20,383 nt of DNA. Source: Thermoleophilia bacterium. GTDB lineage: Bacteria > Actinomycetota > Thermoleophilia > Gaiellales > Gaiellaceae. Both the position numbers and the translations under genes were made by a program. Location: NCBI GenBank assembly GCA_025936595.1, contig JAICTB010000007.1, positions 1-20,383 of the forward strand, read 5' to 3'. Positions 14,653 through 20,383 of this stretch are shown in pieces; within the stretch, counting starts at the first letter, position 1, and every line of letters starts with the position of its first letter. A model generated the notes under the pieces. It saw nothing but the letters and a program-made list of their open reading frames with translations. It made no database searches and was not told the origin of the DNA.

Positions 14653-15243
14653 GTGACGAACCTGCTCATCGACTACGGGCTCGTTCTCCTGTTCGTGCTC
14701 GTGGCGGTCGAATCGGCGGGGGTCCCGCTGCCGGGTGAGACGGCGGTGATCACCGCGGCGGTGCTGGCGCGGCCCGAGCATCACCACTACTCGCTGCTCT
14801 CCGTGATCGTGGTCGCTGCGGCAGGCGCGATCGTCGGCGACAACGTGGGCTACTGGCTCGGACGCGTCGGCGGCCGGAGGCTGCTCGACCGCTTCGAGCT
14901 GACGAGGAACTACGCGCGGAAGGTGCTGCCGCCGAGCGAGCGCTTCTTCCGCAGGCACGGCGCGAAGACCGTCTTCTTCGGGCGCTTCATCGCGCTCCTG
15001 CGCGTCACCGCCGCGTGGCTCGCGGGCATCAGTCACATGTCGTGGTGGCGCTTCTTCGCCTGGAACGCGGCGGGGGGCATCGTCTGGGCGGCCGGCGTCT
15101 CCCTCCTCGCCTACTGGGCGGGGAAGGCCGTCGCGGAGGCCGTCAGCCACTACGGCCTCTACGGCGTGATCGGGGCGATCGTCGTCGGTGTGATCGCCTT
15201 CGTCGTCCTGAAGCTCTGGCGCGGACGGATCGTCGACGCTTAG
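14653..15243 (+). CDS. DedA/VTT-domain membrane protein
   Basis: Integral inner-membrane protein of the DedA (SNARE-associated, VTT) family, 196 residues; relatives act in lipid-carrier or phospholipid flipping. The N-terminal LLIDYGLVLLFVLVAVESAGVPLPGETAVI is the re-entrant-loop signature. GAIVGDNVGYWLGRVGGRRLLDRF and FFRRHGAKTVFFGRFIALLRVTAAWLAG carry the conserved acidic and GRF-R residues, followed by MSWWRFFAWNAAGGIVWA and a last membrane helix (VIGAIVVGVIAFVVLKLW). GTG at 14653 is chosen because it begins the membrane domain and lies eight bases after TACACT; the longer opening upstream runs into the divergent pntAA promoter. Its TAG is inside the 5-bp repeat flanking the palindromic element. 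Confidence 0.93.
   Translation: MTNLLIDYGLVLLFVLVAVESAGVPLPGETAVITAAVLARPEHHHYSLLSVIVVAAAGAIVGDNVGYWLGRVGGRRLLDRFELTRNYARKVLPPSERFFRRHGAKTVFFGRFIALLRVTAAWLAGISHMSWWRFFAWNAAGGIVWAAGVSLLAYWAGKAVAEAVSHYGLYGVIGAIVVGVIAFVVLKLWRGRIVDA
15239..15243. repeat. Direct repeat CTTAG, left copy
   Basis: Candidate 5-bp target-site duplication of element B; it includes the TAG stop of the DedA-family gene. Confidence 0.6.
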
Positions 15244-15402
15244 AAGCTCTCACAGAATGAGTCATTGAGCCGCTCGGCCGCGCTCGGCGGCGCGATGCTG
15301 CGTCCTCAGTCGCGTCGATAGCTTTGGCTATCGATGCTCCCTGCGTTCTTGCCTCACACCACCGAGCGCGCCCGATCGACGAATCTCATTCTGTGAGAGC
15401 TT
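15244..15402. mobile_element. MITE-like palindromic element B with perfect terminal inverted repeats
   Basis: A 159-base non-coding element between two convergent genes. Its ends are perfect 18-bp inverted repeats, AAGCTCTCACAGAATGAG at 15244-15261 and its complement at 15385-15402. The arms continue as an imperfect palindrome (GC-rich block around 15269-15291 with 15358-15380, mismatches mostly G-U compatible). The centre is a perfect 8-bp hairpin TCGATAGC/GCTATCGA with loop TTTG (15315-15334). It is flanked by the 5-bp direct repeat CTTAG. It carries no open reading frame of note, so if mobile it is non-autonomous. It could also serve as a bidirectional transcription terminator for the flanking genes, though it lacks a U tract. 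Confidence 0.75.
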
Positions 15403-15407
15403 CTTAG
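15403..15407. repeat. Direct repeat CTTAG, right copy
   Basis: Candidate 5-bp target-site duplication of element B; it includes the complement of the TAA stop of the dehydrogenase gene. Confidence 0.6.
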
Positions 15408-16462
15408 CCGCCGAGCTTCGAGCGGGTCAACCGGATCACCTCGTCCGTGTACTCCGTCGTGGAAGCGTGACCCGCGAGATCGGCGGTCTTCGTCCCCAGC
15501 GCGACGGCCTCGAGCGCGGCTGCCCGGATCGCCTCGCCGGCGGCGGCGCCTTCCGCGGTCTGTGCGAGCAGCGCCGCGACGGCGAGGATCATCGCCATCG
15601 GATTCGCCACGTTCTTTCCCTCGAGCGACGGCGCGGTGCCGTGCGCGGCCTCCGCCATCAGCGCCGTCGGCTCGAGGTCTTCGCCCTCGAATGCGACGAG
15701 CATCGACTCGGAGCCGGCGATCGAGCCGAAGAGCGGCAGCACGAGGTCGGAGAGGATGTCTCCGTCGCGGTTCAACGCGGGGATCACCATCGGGTCGCCA
15801 GTCGATGCAACGAGCAGCGCGAAGGTGGCGTCGATCAGCTGCGGCTCGTACGGCACGGCGGGATGACGGCCGGCCGCCGCGTCCATCTCCTCCTTCAGCA
15901 TCCCCTCGTACGTCGGCGAGACGGTGAACTTCGGGCCGCCGAACACCTTCGCGCCGTTGCGCTCGGCCTCGCGGAAGGCGAACTCGGCGACGGCGCGGCA
16001 GACCGAGCGCTCGATCCGCTCGGTGCGAAACGCGACCTCCGCGTCGCCCTCGCCCTCGCGCCATTCCTCCGCCCCGTAGGCGTCGCCGACGGCCATGCGC
16101 ACGACCGAGATGGGTGCGTGCACGCCGCCGAACGGAACGACGCCGGGGATGCGCCGGCCCGTGCGGACGATCACCTTGCCGCCGATCTCCTCGCGGAGGA
16201 TCCGGTTCGGGGAGCCGACGTCGCCGCGCGCCTCGGGTGTCACCGTCGCGGCCTTCAGGCCGAGGCCGTGCTCGCGGATCGCGGCGGCGGCCTCGTGGAC
16301 GACGCCGTTCCGCGTCGCGCGCCGCCGCTCGAGCGAGAGGTCGAAACGCGGCAGGTCGACCTCGACCCCGGTCACCTCGGGCGCGAGGACGCGCAGGGAC
16401 TCCTCGAGGAGCTCCTGCCCCGTCTGGTCGCCCTCCAGGACGACGATTGTCTTCAGGTCCAC
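15404..16462 (-). CDS. Isocitrate/isopropylmalate dehydrogenase family protein, probably isocitrate dehydrogenase
   Basis: Decarboxylating beta-hydroxyacid dehydrogenase of 352 residues. SPNRILREEI (from Ser84) matches the S-x-N-x-x-L/R substrate motif of isocitrate dehydrogenases; NRDGDILSDL gives the metal-binding aspartates; AAHGTAPSLEGKNVANPMAM is the cofactor loop. In E. coli Icd numbering the 344/345/351 positions read Ser/Leu/Ala, lacking the Lys/Tyr/Val of NADP enzymes, so NAD may be used (inference). The N-terminal loop is GDQTGQE instead of the common GDGIGPE. The start is GTG at 16462, eight bases after TAATCT. 3-isopropylmalate or another beta-decarboxylating activity cannot be excluded. 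No leuCD or acnA lies nearby. Confidence 0.86.
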   Translation of the reverse strand: MDLKTIVVLEGDQTGQELLEESLRVLAPEVTGVEVDLPRFDLSLERRRATRNGVVHEAAAAIREHGLGLKAATVTPEARGDVGSPNRILREEIGGKVIVRTGRRIPGVVPFGGVHAPISVVRMAVGDAYGAEEWREGEGDAEVAFRTERIERSVCRAVAEFAFREAERNGAKVFGGPKFTVSPTYEGMLKEEMDAAAGRHPAVPYEPQLIDATFALLVASTGDPMVIPALNRDGDILSDLVLPLFGSIAGSESMLVAFEGEDLEPTALMAEAAHGTAPSLEGKNVANPMAMILAVAALLAQTAEGAAAGEAIRAAALEAVALGTKTADLAGHASTTEYTDEVIRLTRSKLGG

Positions 16463-16470
16463 GGCGGCCA

Positions 16471-16476
16471 AGATTA
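16471..16476 (-). promoter_or_regulatory. -10 box for leaderless isocitrate dehydrogenase-like gene
   Basis: On the minus strand TAATCT ends eight bases before GTG 16462, within the 45-base divergent spacer shared with topoisomerase IB. Confidence 0.55.
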
Positions 16477-16507
16477 GCGACGGCCCTTTCGCGGGAACCG
16501 GGGAGCA

Positions 16508-17521
16508 ATGGCGCGCGGCATCGGTTGGCGCCGGACGGGGTCGAAGAAGCAATTCCGGTACGTCGACGCCGACGGGCGAAAGATCACGGACGAGGAGAGC
16601 CTCGCGCACATCCGTGCGCTCGCGATCCCGCCGGCCTGGAAAGACGTCTGGATCTCCCCGAGCGCGCGCGCGAAGCTGCAGGCGACGGGCGTCGACGCCG
16701 CCGGGCGGAAGCAGTACCTCTACCACCCGGACTACCGTGCGAAGCAGGACGAGGCGAAGTTCGACCGGCTGATCCGCTTCGCCGAGCGGCTGCCCGACCT
16801 GCGCGCGGCGATGGCGAGGCACATGGAGCTCGACGGCCTGCCCGAGGAGAAGGTCGCTGCGATTGCCGTGTCGCTGATCAACCTGGGCTGGTTCCGGGTC
16901 GGAACCGACCGCTACGCGAAGACCTCTCGCACGTTCGGGATCACCACGCTCCGGAAGAGCCACGTCGGCGTGCGCGGCGCCCGCATCTCGTTCCGTTACC
17001 GCGGCAAGCACAGCATCATGATCCACAGTGCGATCGTCGACTCCGAGCTGGCCGCCGCGATGCGGGAGCTTCTCGCCCTGCCGGGTGCCCGTCTCTTCCA
17101 GTTCGAGGCGGACGGCGAGCGGTGCAACCTCGACTGCCGTCGGCTGAACGACTACATCCGCACGCATCTCGGCGACCAGTTCACCGCCAAGGACTTCCGC
17201 ACGTGGGGCGGCACGCTGCTCGCCGCGATCGAGTTCGCCGAGCGAGATCTCCCGGCGAGCGAGCGCGAAGCCAAGCGGGTAATCGCAGCGACGATGCGGA
17301 AGGTCGGCGAGAAGCTCGGCAATACCGCAGCCGTCGCGCGCTCGTCGTATGTCAGCCCCGCGGTCGTCGAGCAGTATCTCGACGGGAGAACCATCGACGA
17401 TTTCCGGCCCCGACATTTACGCGTCGTGAGCGTCCGTGCGACGACGCTCGATCCGGAAGAAGCCGCGACGTTGAGCCTCCTTCGCTCCTGGCGAATTCGC
17501 GCGGCGCGCGCGGCTGCGTAA
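16508..17521 (+). CDS. DNA topoisomerase IB (poxvirus-type)
   Basis: Relaxes supercoils through a 3'-phosphotyrosine intermediate, 337 residues. The N-terminus GIGWRRTGSKKQFRYVDADGRKI and LAIPPAWKDVWISPSARAKLQATGVDAAGRKQYLYHPDYR are family hallmarks. The catalytic core has LGWFRVGTDRYAKTSRTFGITTLRKSHV, FRYRGKHSI, FRTWGGTLLA and the active-site tyrosine in RSSYVSPAVVEQYL (Tyr281). ATG at 16508 has GGGGAG close upstream. It is divergent from the dehydrogenase with 45 bases between the starts. Its TAA begins a TAAACT hexamer that may drive the next gene. Confidence 0.95.
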   Translation: MARGIGWRRTGSKKQFRYVDADGRKITDEESLAHIRALAIPPAWKDVWISPSARAKLQATGVDAAGRKQYLYHPDYRAKQDEAKFDRLIRFAERLPDLRAAMARHMELDGLPEEKVAAIAVSLINLGWFRVGTDRYAKTSRTFGITTLRKSHVGVRGARISFRYRGKHSIMIHSAIVDSELAAAMRELLALPGARLFQFEADGERCNLDCRRLNDYIRTHLGDQFTAKDFRTWGGTLLAAIEFAERDLPASEREAKRVIAATMRKVGEKLGNTAAVARSSYVSPAVVEQYLDGRTIDDFRPRHLRVVSVRATTLDPEEAATLSLLRSWRIRAARAAA

Positions 17522-17524
17522 ACT
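17519..17524 (+). promoter_or_regulatory. Candidate -10 box for the zinc-ribbon gene
   Basis: TAAACT begins with the topoisomerase stop codon. A start ~7 bases downstream would give a leader of about 23 bases containing the GGGAGG ribosome binding site at 17544-17549. Confidence 0.4.
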
Positions 17525-17553
17525 GCGGCCCGGAAACCGTCTCGGGAGGCAAA

Positions 17554-17754
17554 TTGGCTCGGAAAACGATTCTCGTTTGCGACAAGTGCGGTAAAGAGGT
17601 CGACGAGGCGCACGGCGCCGCGCTTCGCGTCACGTATACGGACGCCCGCCGCGGCTCGAAGGCCGCCGATCTCTGCGACGAGTGCGCGGGCGAGATGCCC
17701 GGCCGCGCAGTCGCCCGCCGCGGTCGCAGGCCGAAAAGCGCAAGCACCGCGTAA
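17554..17754 (+). CDS. Small CxxC...CxxC zinc-ribbon protein of unknown function
   Basis: A 66-residue protein beginning MARKTILVCDKCGKEVDE and holding two CxxC knuckles (Cys9/Cys12 and Cys41/Cys44) with a basic tail MPGRAVARRGRRPKSASTA that is slightly AT-hook-like. This suggests zinc binding and perhaps nucleic-acid binding, but no function can be assigned. The start is TTG at 17554, four bases after a strong GGGAGG (17544-17549), which decides the start; a TAAACT hexamer lies at 17519-17524. It sits directly behind topoisomerase IB and ahead of an AddB-like nuclease, so a DNA-related role is plausible but only inferred. Confidence 0.8.
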   Translation: MARKTILVCDKCGKEVDEAHGAALRVTYTDARRGSKAADLCDECAGEMPGRAVARRGRRPKSASTA

Positions 17755-17804
17755 AGTCGCCGCGCCCGCCGGGAGCGGTCGCGGGAACCGTCCTGCGGCC
17801 GCTC

Positions 17805-17810
17805 TACGAT
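17805..17810 (+). promoter_or_regulatory. -10 box for leaderless addB
   Basis: TACGAT ends six bases before GTG 17817. No Shine-Dalgarno lies at a usable distance. It supports the chosen start. Confidence 0.55.
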
Positions 17811-17816
17811 GCGAAG

Positions 17817-20383
17817 GTGGGACTCTCCCTCCTCGCGGGGCCTGCAAACGCGGGCAAAGTCGCGCTTCTGCTCGAGCGCTATCTGGCGCGCCTGGACGAC
17901 GAGCCCACGCTGATCGTGCCCACCGCGTCGGACGTCGACCGCGTCGAGCGCGACCTGCTGGCGCGCTGCGGCTGCCTGTTCAGCGGCGCGATCGGCACCT
18001 TCGACGACCTGTTCCGCCGCCTCGTCCGCGACGATCCGGCGCAACGGCCGGTCGTCACCGACGCGCAGCGGGCGCTCGTCGTCGGGCGTGCGCTCGCCGC
18101 CGCGCCGCTGAACGGCCTCGCCCGCTCCGCGCGCACCGGCGGCTTCGGCGACACGCTCCTGCAGACTCTCGGCGAGCTCGAGCAGGGGATGCTCGATCCC
18201 GAGGATCTCGGCGGCGAGCTCGCGCAGCTCTACGGCGCTTACCGCGCCGAGCTCGACCGGCTCGGCCGGTGGGATCGAGACCTGCTCCGCCGCAGCGCGG
18301 CCGAGCGTCTCCAGTCCGATCTTGGCGCGTGGCACGGCGAGCCGGTCTTCGCGTACGGGTTCGAGGACCTGACAGGGGCGGAGTGGGCGCTGCTCGAGGC
18401 GCTCGCGGGCCGCACGGACGTCGAGGTATCGCTGCCCTACGAGCCTGGACGCGTTGCGTTCGCGTCGCTCTCCCGCACGGCCGAGGATCTCTCTGCGCTC
18501 GCGGACGGGCGCATCGAGGAGCTCGGGCCGCGGTTTGCCGAGTATGCGCATCCGGCGCTCGCACACCTCGAGCGTGCGCTCTTCGACGAGACGCCGCCCC
18601 CGCCGCCCGAGCTGGACGCCGGCGTCCGCTTCCTCGAGGGGGCGGGCACGCGCGGCACGCTCGAGCTGGTCGGCGAGGAGCTCGTCGCGCTTCTCCGCGG
18701 CGGCGTTGCGCCGGAGCAGATCGCGCTCGTTGCGCCGTCGCTCGAGCAATGGCGGGCGCCGCTCGAGACGGTGCTCGGCGGCCTCGGCGTCCCGTACGCG
18801 ATCGAGTCGCGCCTGCGCCTCGGCGCGACACCGCTCGGGCATGCGCTCCTGCAGCTCCTTCGCTACACGTGGCTCGACGCCGGCCGGCGCGAGCTCTTCG
18901 CGTTTCTCCGCTCCCCGTATTCCGGGCTCGGGCGCTCGGCCGTCGACTTCGTCGAGGGGCGCCTGCGCGGCCGGGCGATCCACACGCCGGCGCGCGTCGA
19001 GGAAGAGGCGGAGAAGCTGCGCGAGGCGCCCGTTCCGGCACTCGCCGAGCTGCGCGGCGCGGAGACGCCGGTCGCGGGCGTCCGCGTGCTGCTGCGCTCG
19101 ATGGTCCGCTCGGCGTACGGCACCGAGGCGCCGCCGGCGGGTGAGACCTCGCGCCACGACCTGCGCGCCTACGGCGCGGCACTGCGGCTGCTCGACGAGC
19201 TCGATGGCTTCGCCGCGCTCGGCGAAGCAGTGCCGGCCGAGGACGTCGTCTCCGCGCTCGAGCGCACGGAGGTACGGCTCGCGTCGAGCGGGGAGGCGGG
19301 CCGCGTCGCCGTCGTCGACCTGCTCCGAGCGCGGACGCGCCGCTACGAGCACGTCTTCGTGCTCGCGCTCGAGGAGGGATCGCTGCCGCGCCGCACACGC
19401 GTTTCGCCGTTCCTCGACGACGATGCCCGCCGCGCGCTCGGCGGCCGCCTCGAACGGCCGGACCAGGTGAGCCGCGACCGCTATCTCTTCTACACGGCGT
19501 GCTCCCGCGCGACGCGCCGGCTCTATCTCGTGCGCGAGGCGGCGACCGACGACGGCGCGCCGCGCGAGCCGAGCCCGTTCTGGGAAGAGGTGGCCGCCGT
19601 CTTCGACGAGGAGGACGTCGCGCGGAACACAGTGCGCCGGCCGCTCTCGGCGCTCACCTGGGGCCTCGAGTCGGCGCCGTCCGAGCGCGAGCGGCTGCGC
19701 GCGCTCGCACTCCAGTCGGTCGCGGAGCCCGAGGCCGCGCACGCGCTCGCCGAGGCAAACGGCTGGCAGCGGCAGCTCGCACGGGCGCGCGGCGCGCTCC
19801 GCCGCGAGACGCGGCTGACAAGCGACGCGCTGCTCGCCTTCTACCGCGCGAAGACGATGTTCGGCGTCACCGAGCTGGAGCGCTTCGCGGACTGCTCGTC
19901 GGCGTGGCTCTTCGAGCGGATCATCTCGCCGAAGACGATCGACGCCGAGGTCGACCCGATGCTGCGCGGCTCCGTCGCGCACAGCGCGCTGCACAAGTTC
20001 TACGCCGGACTGCCGAAGGAGCTCGGTCACGACCGCGTCACGCCCGAGAACGTCGAGCAGGCGGTCGGCTTCCTGCGGCGCTGTCTGGACGGCGCCCTCC
20101 GCGGCGGCGTGCGCCTCGACCTCACCGATCTCCAGGAGGCCGAGCTCGACCAGAGCCTCTTCCGCGATCTCGAAGGGTTCGTCCGCGACGAGGCCGCGTC
20201 GCAGCTCCAGTTCGCTCCCCGCAGGTTCGAGGTGTCGTTCGGCTCCGACCGCTCGGCGCCCGAGCTCCAGCGCGGGCTGCACCTCGGAGACGACCTCCAC
20301 CTGAGCGGCAAGATCGACCGCATCGACGTCGACCCGTACAGCGCGCGCGGGATCGTGCAGGACTACAAGTCGGGACGCACTGC
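17817..20383 (+). CDS. addB: AddB/RexB-like helicase-nuclease subunit (3'-truncated by the window edge)
   Basis: Open without a stop from GTG 17817 to the window end, 855 codons. It fits the AddB subunit of the AddAB double-strand-break resection enzyme. A degenerate P-loop AGPANAGKV lies at residues 7-15. Mid-protein features are RVAVVDLLRARTRRYEHVFVLALEEGSLP (~495-525) and RYLFYTACSRATRRLYLVRE (helicase motif VI-like). The C-terminal PD-(D/E)XK nuclease shows FADCSSAW (Cys693, the expected first iron-sulfur ligand), GSVAHSALHKFY, GKIDRIDVDP and QDYKSG (Asp849, Lys851). The remaining three cysteines would lie beyond the window. GTG follows TACGAT by six bases. addA would be expected downstream. 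A 982-residue antisense opening over it is an artefact of GC-rich codon use. Confidence 0.88.
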   Translation, partial: MGLSLLAGPANAGKVALLLERYLARLDDEPTLIVPTASDVDRVERDLLARCGCLFSGAIGTFDDLFRRLVRDDPAQRPVVTDAQRALVVGRALAAAPLNGLARSARTGGFGDTLLQTLGELEQGMLDPEDLGGELAQLYGAYRAELDRLGRWDRDLLRRSAAERLQSDLGAWHGEPVFAYGFEDLTGAEWALLEALAGRTDVEVSLPYEPGRVAFASLSRTAEDLSALADGRIEELGPRFAEYAHPALAHLERALFDETPPPPPELDAGVRFLEGAGTRGTLELVGEELVALLRGGVAPEQIALVAPSLEQWRAPLETVLGGLGVPYAIESRLRLGATPLGHALLQLLRYTWLDAGRRELFAFLRSPYSGLGRSAVDFVEGRLRGRAIHTPARVEEEAEKLREAPVPALAELRGAETPVAGVRVLLRSMVRSAYGTEAPPAGETSRHDLRAYGAALRLLDELDGFAALGEAVPAEDVVSALERTEVRLASSGEAGRVAVVDLLRARTRRYEHVFVLALEEGSLPRRTRVSPFLDDDARRALGGRLERPDQVSRDRYLFYTACSRATRRLYLVREAATDDGAPREPSPFWEEVAAVFDEEDVARNTVRRPLSALTWGLESAPSERERLRALALQSVAEPEAAHALAEANGWQRQLARARGALRRETRLTSDALLAFYRAKTMFGVTELERFADCSSAWLFERIISPKTIDAEVDPMLRGSVAHSALHKFYAGLPKELGHDRVTPENVEQAVGFLRRCLDGALRGGVRLDLTDLQEAELDQSLFRDLEGFVRDEAASQLQFAPRRFEVSFGSDRSAPELQRGLHLGDDLHLSGKIDRIDVDPYSARGIVQDYKSGRT

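Noticed and set aside
15239..15407. CRISPR repeat or phage attachment site at the palindromic element
   Set aside because: There is one copy only, with inverted rather than spaced direct repeats, no cas gene, no integrase and no tRNA nearby.
15404..17416. Minus-strand opening extending the dehydrogenase to 670 residues
   Set aside because: The part upstream of GTG 16462 is antisense to topoisomerase IB and has no family similarity; a TAATCT -10 box eight bases before the GTG supports the shorter protein.
17352..20300. A 982-residue open frame on the minus strand
   Set aside because: It is antisense to the AddB-like gene, topoisomerase end and zinc-ribbon gene, all with recognisable motifs. 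Its composition is Arg/Glu/Ala/Leu-rich without any domain motif, as expected when GC-rich codons are read in the opposite strand.

Overview
The window reads as a chromosomal segment of a high-GC actinobacterium. The ribosome/secretion/DNA-processing gene string (ffh, rpsP, khpA, rimM, trmD, lepB, rplS, rnhB, yraN, comM, dprA), the split three-gene proton-translocating transhydrogenase, the many GTG/TTG starts and the tight 1- to 4-nt gene overlaps fit the class Thermoleophilia (Gaiella/Solirubrobacter relatives). That taxonomic call is an inference from gene order and style; there is no rRNA or tRNA in the window.

Layout. 1-4184 (+): 3' part of ffh, then rpsP, khpA, a metallophosphoesterase, rimM, trmD, lepB and rplS, a protein-synthesis and secretion operon. 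4248-6358 (+): rnhB, yraN and a DNA methyltransferase. 6363-7040 (-): a small SAM methyltransferase, convergent with the previous gene and divergent from the next. 7117-9572 (+): comM and dprA, the transformation/recombination pair. 9584-10720 (+): an FAD-dependent amine/amino-acid oxidase whose stop codon overlaps that of the convergent minus-strand operon pntAA1-pntAA2-pntB-ornithine cyclodeaminase-like (14605 down to 10717). 14653-15243 (+): a DedA-family membrane protein. 15404-16462 (-): an isocitrate/isopropylmalate-type dehydrogenase. 16508-17754 (+): type IB topoisomerase and a 66-aa CxxC zinc-ribbon protein. 17817-20383 (+): an AddB-like helicase/nuclease that runs off the window with no stop.

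The most unusual content is non-coding. Two different structured palindromic elements occupy gene junctions. One (15244-15402) has perfect 18-bp terminal inverted repeats and is flanked by a 5-bp direct repeat CTTAG. The other (13381-13523) is flanked by a 9-bp direct repeat GCTCACGCC. In both cases, removing the element and one repeat copy restores a 4-nt overlapping gene junction (TTAG for two convergent stop codons; GTGA for a stop/start overlap). Each insertion therefore appears to have landed on an overlap and regenerated both gene ends through its target duplication. They look like short non-autonomous mobile elements (MITE-like).

A second theme is leaderless transcription: seven transcription-unit starts have a TANNNT -10 box ending 6 or 8 nt before a GTG start, and an eighth has one 5 nt before an ATG. 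Genes inside operons instead overlap their upstream neighbours. No stretch longer than 300 bases lacks a gene; the largest gaps are the two palindromic elements. I saw no convincing U-tract terminator, CRISPR array, tRNA or insertion-sequence transposase.
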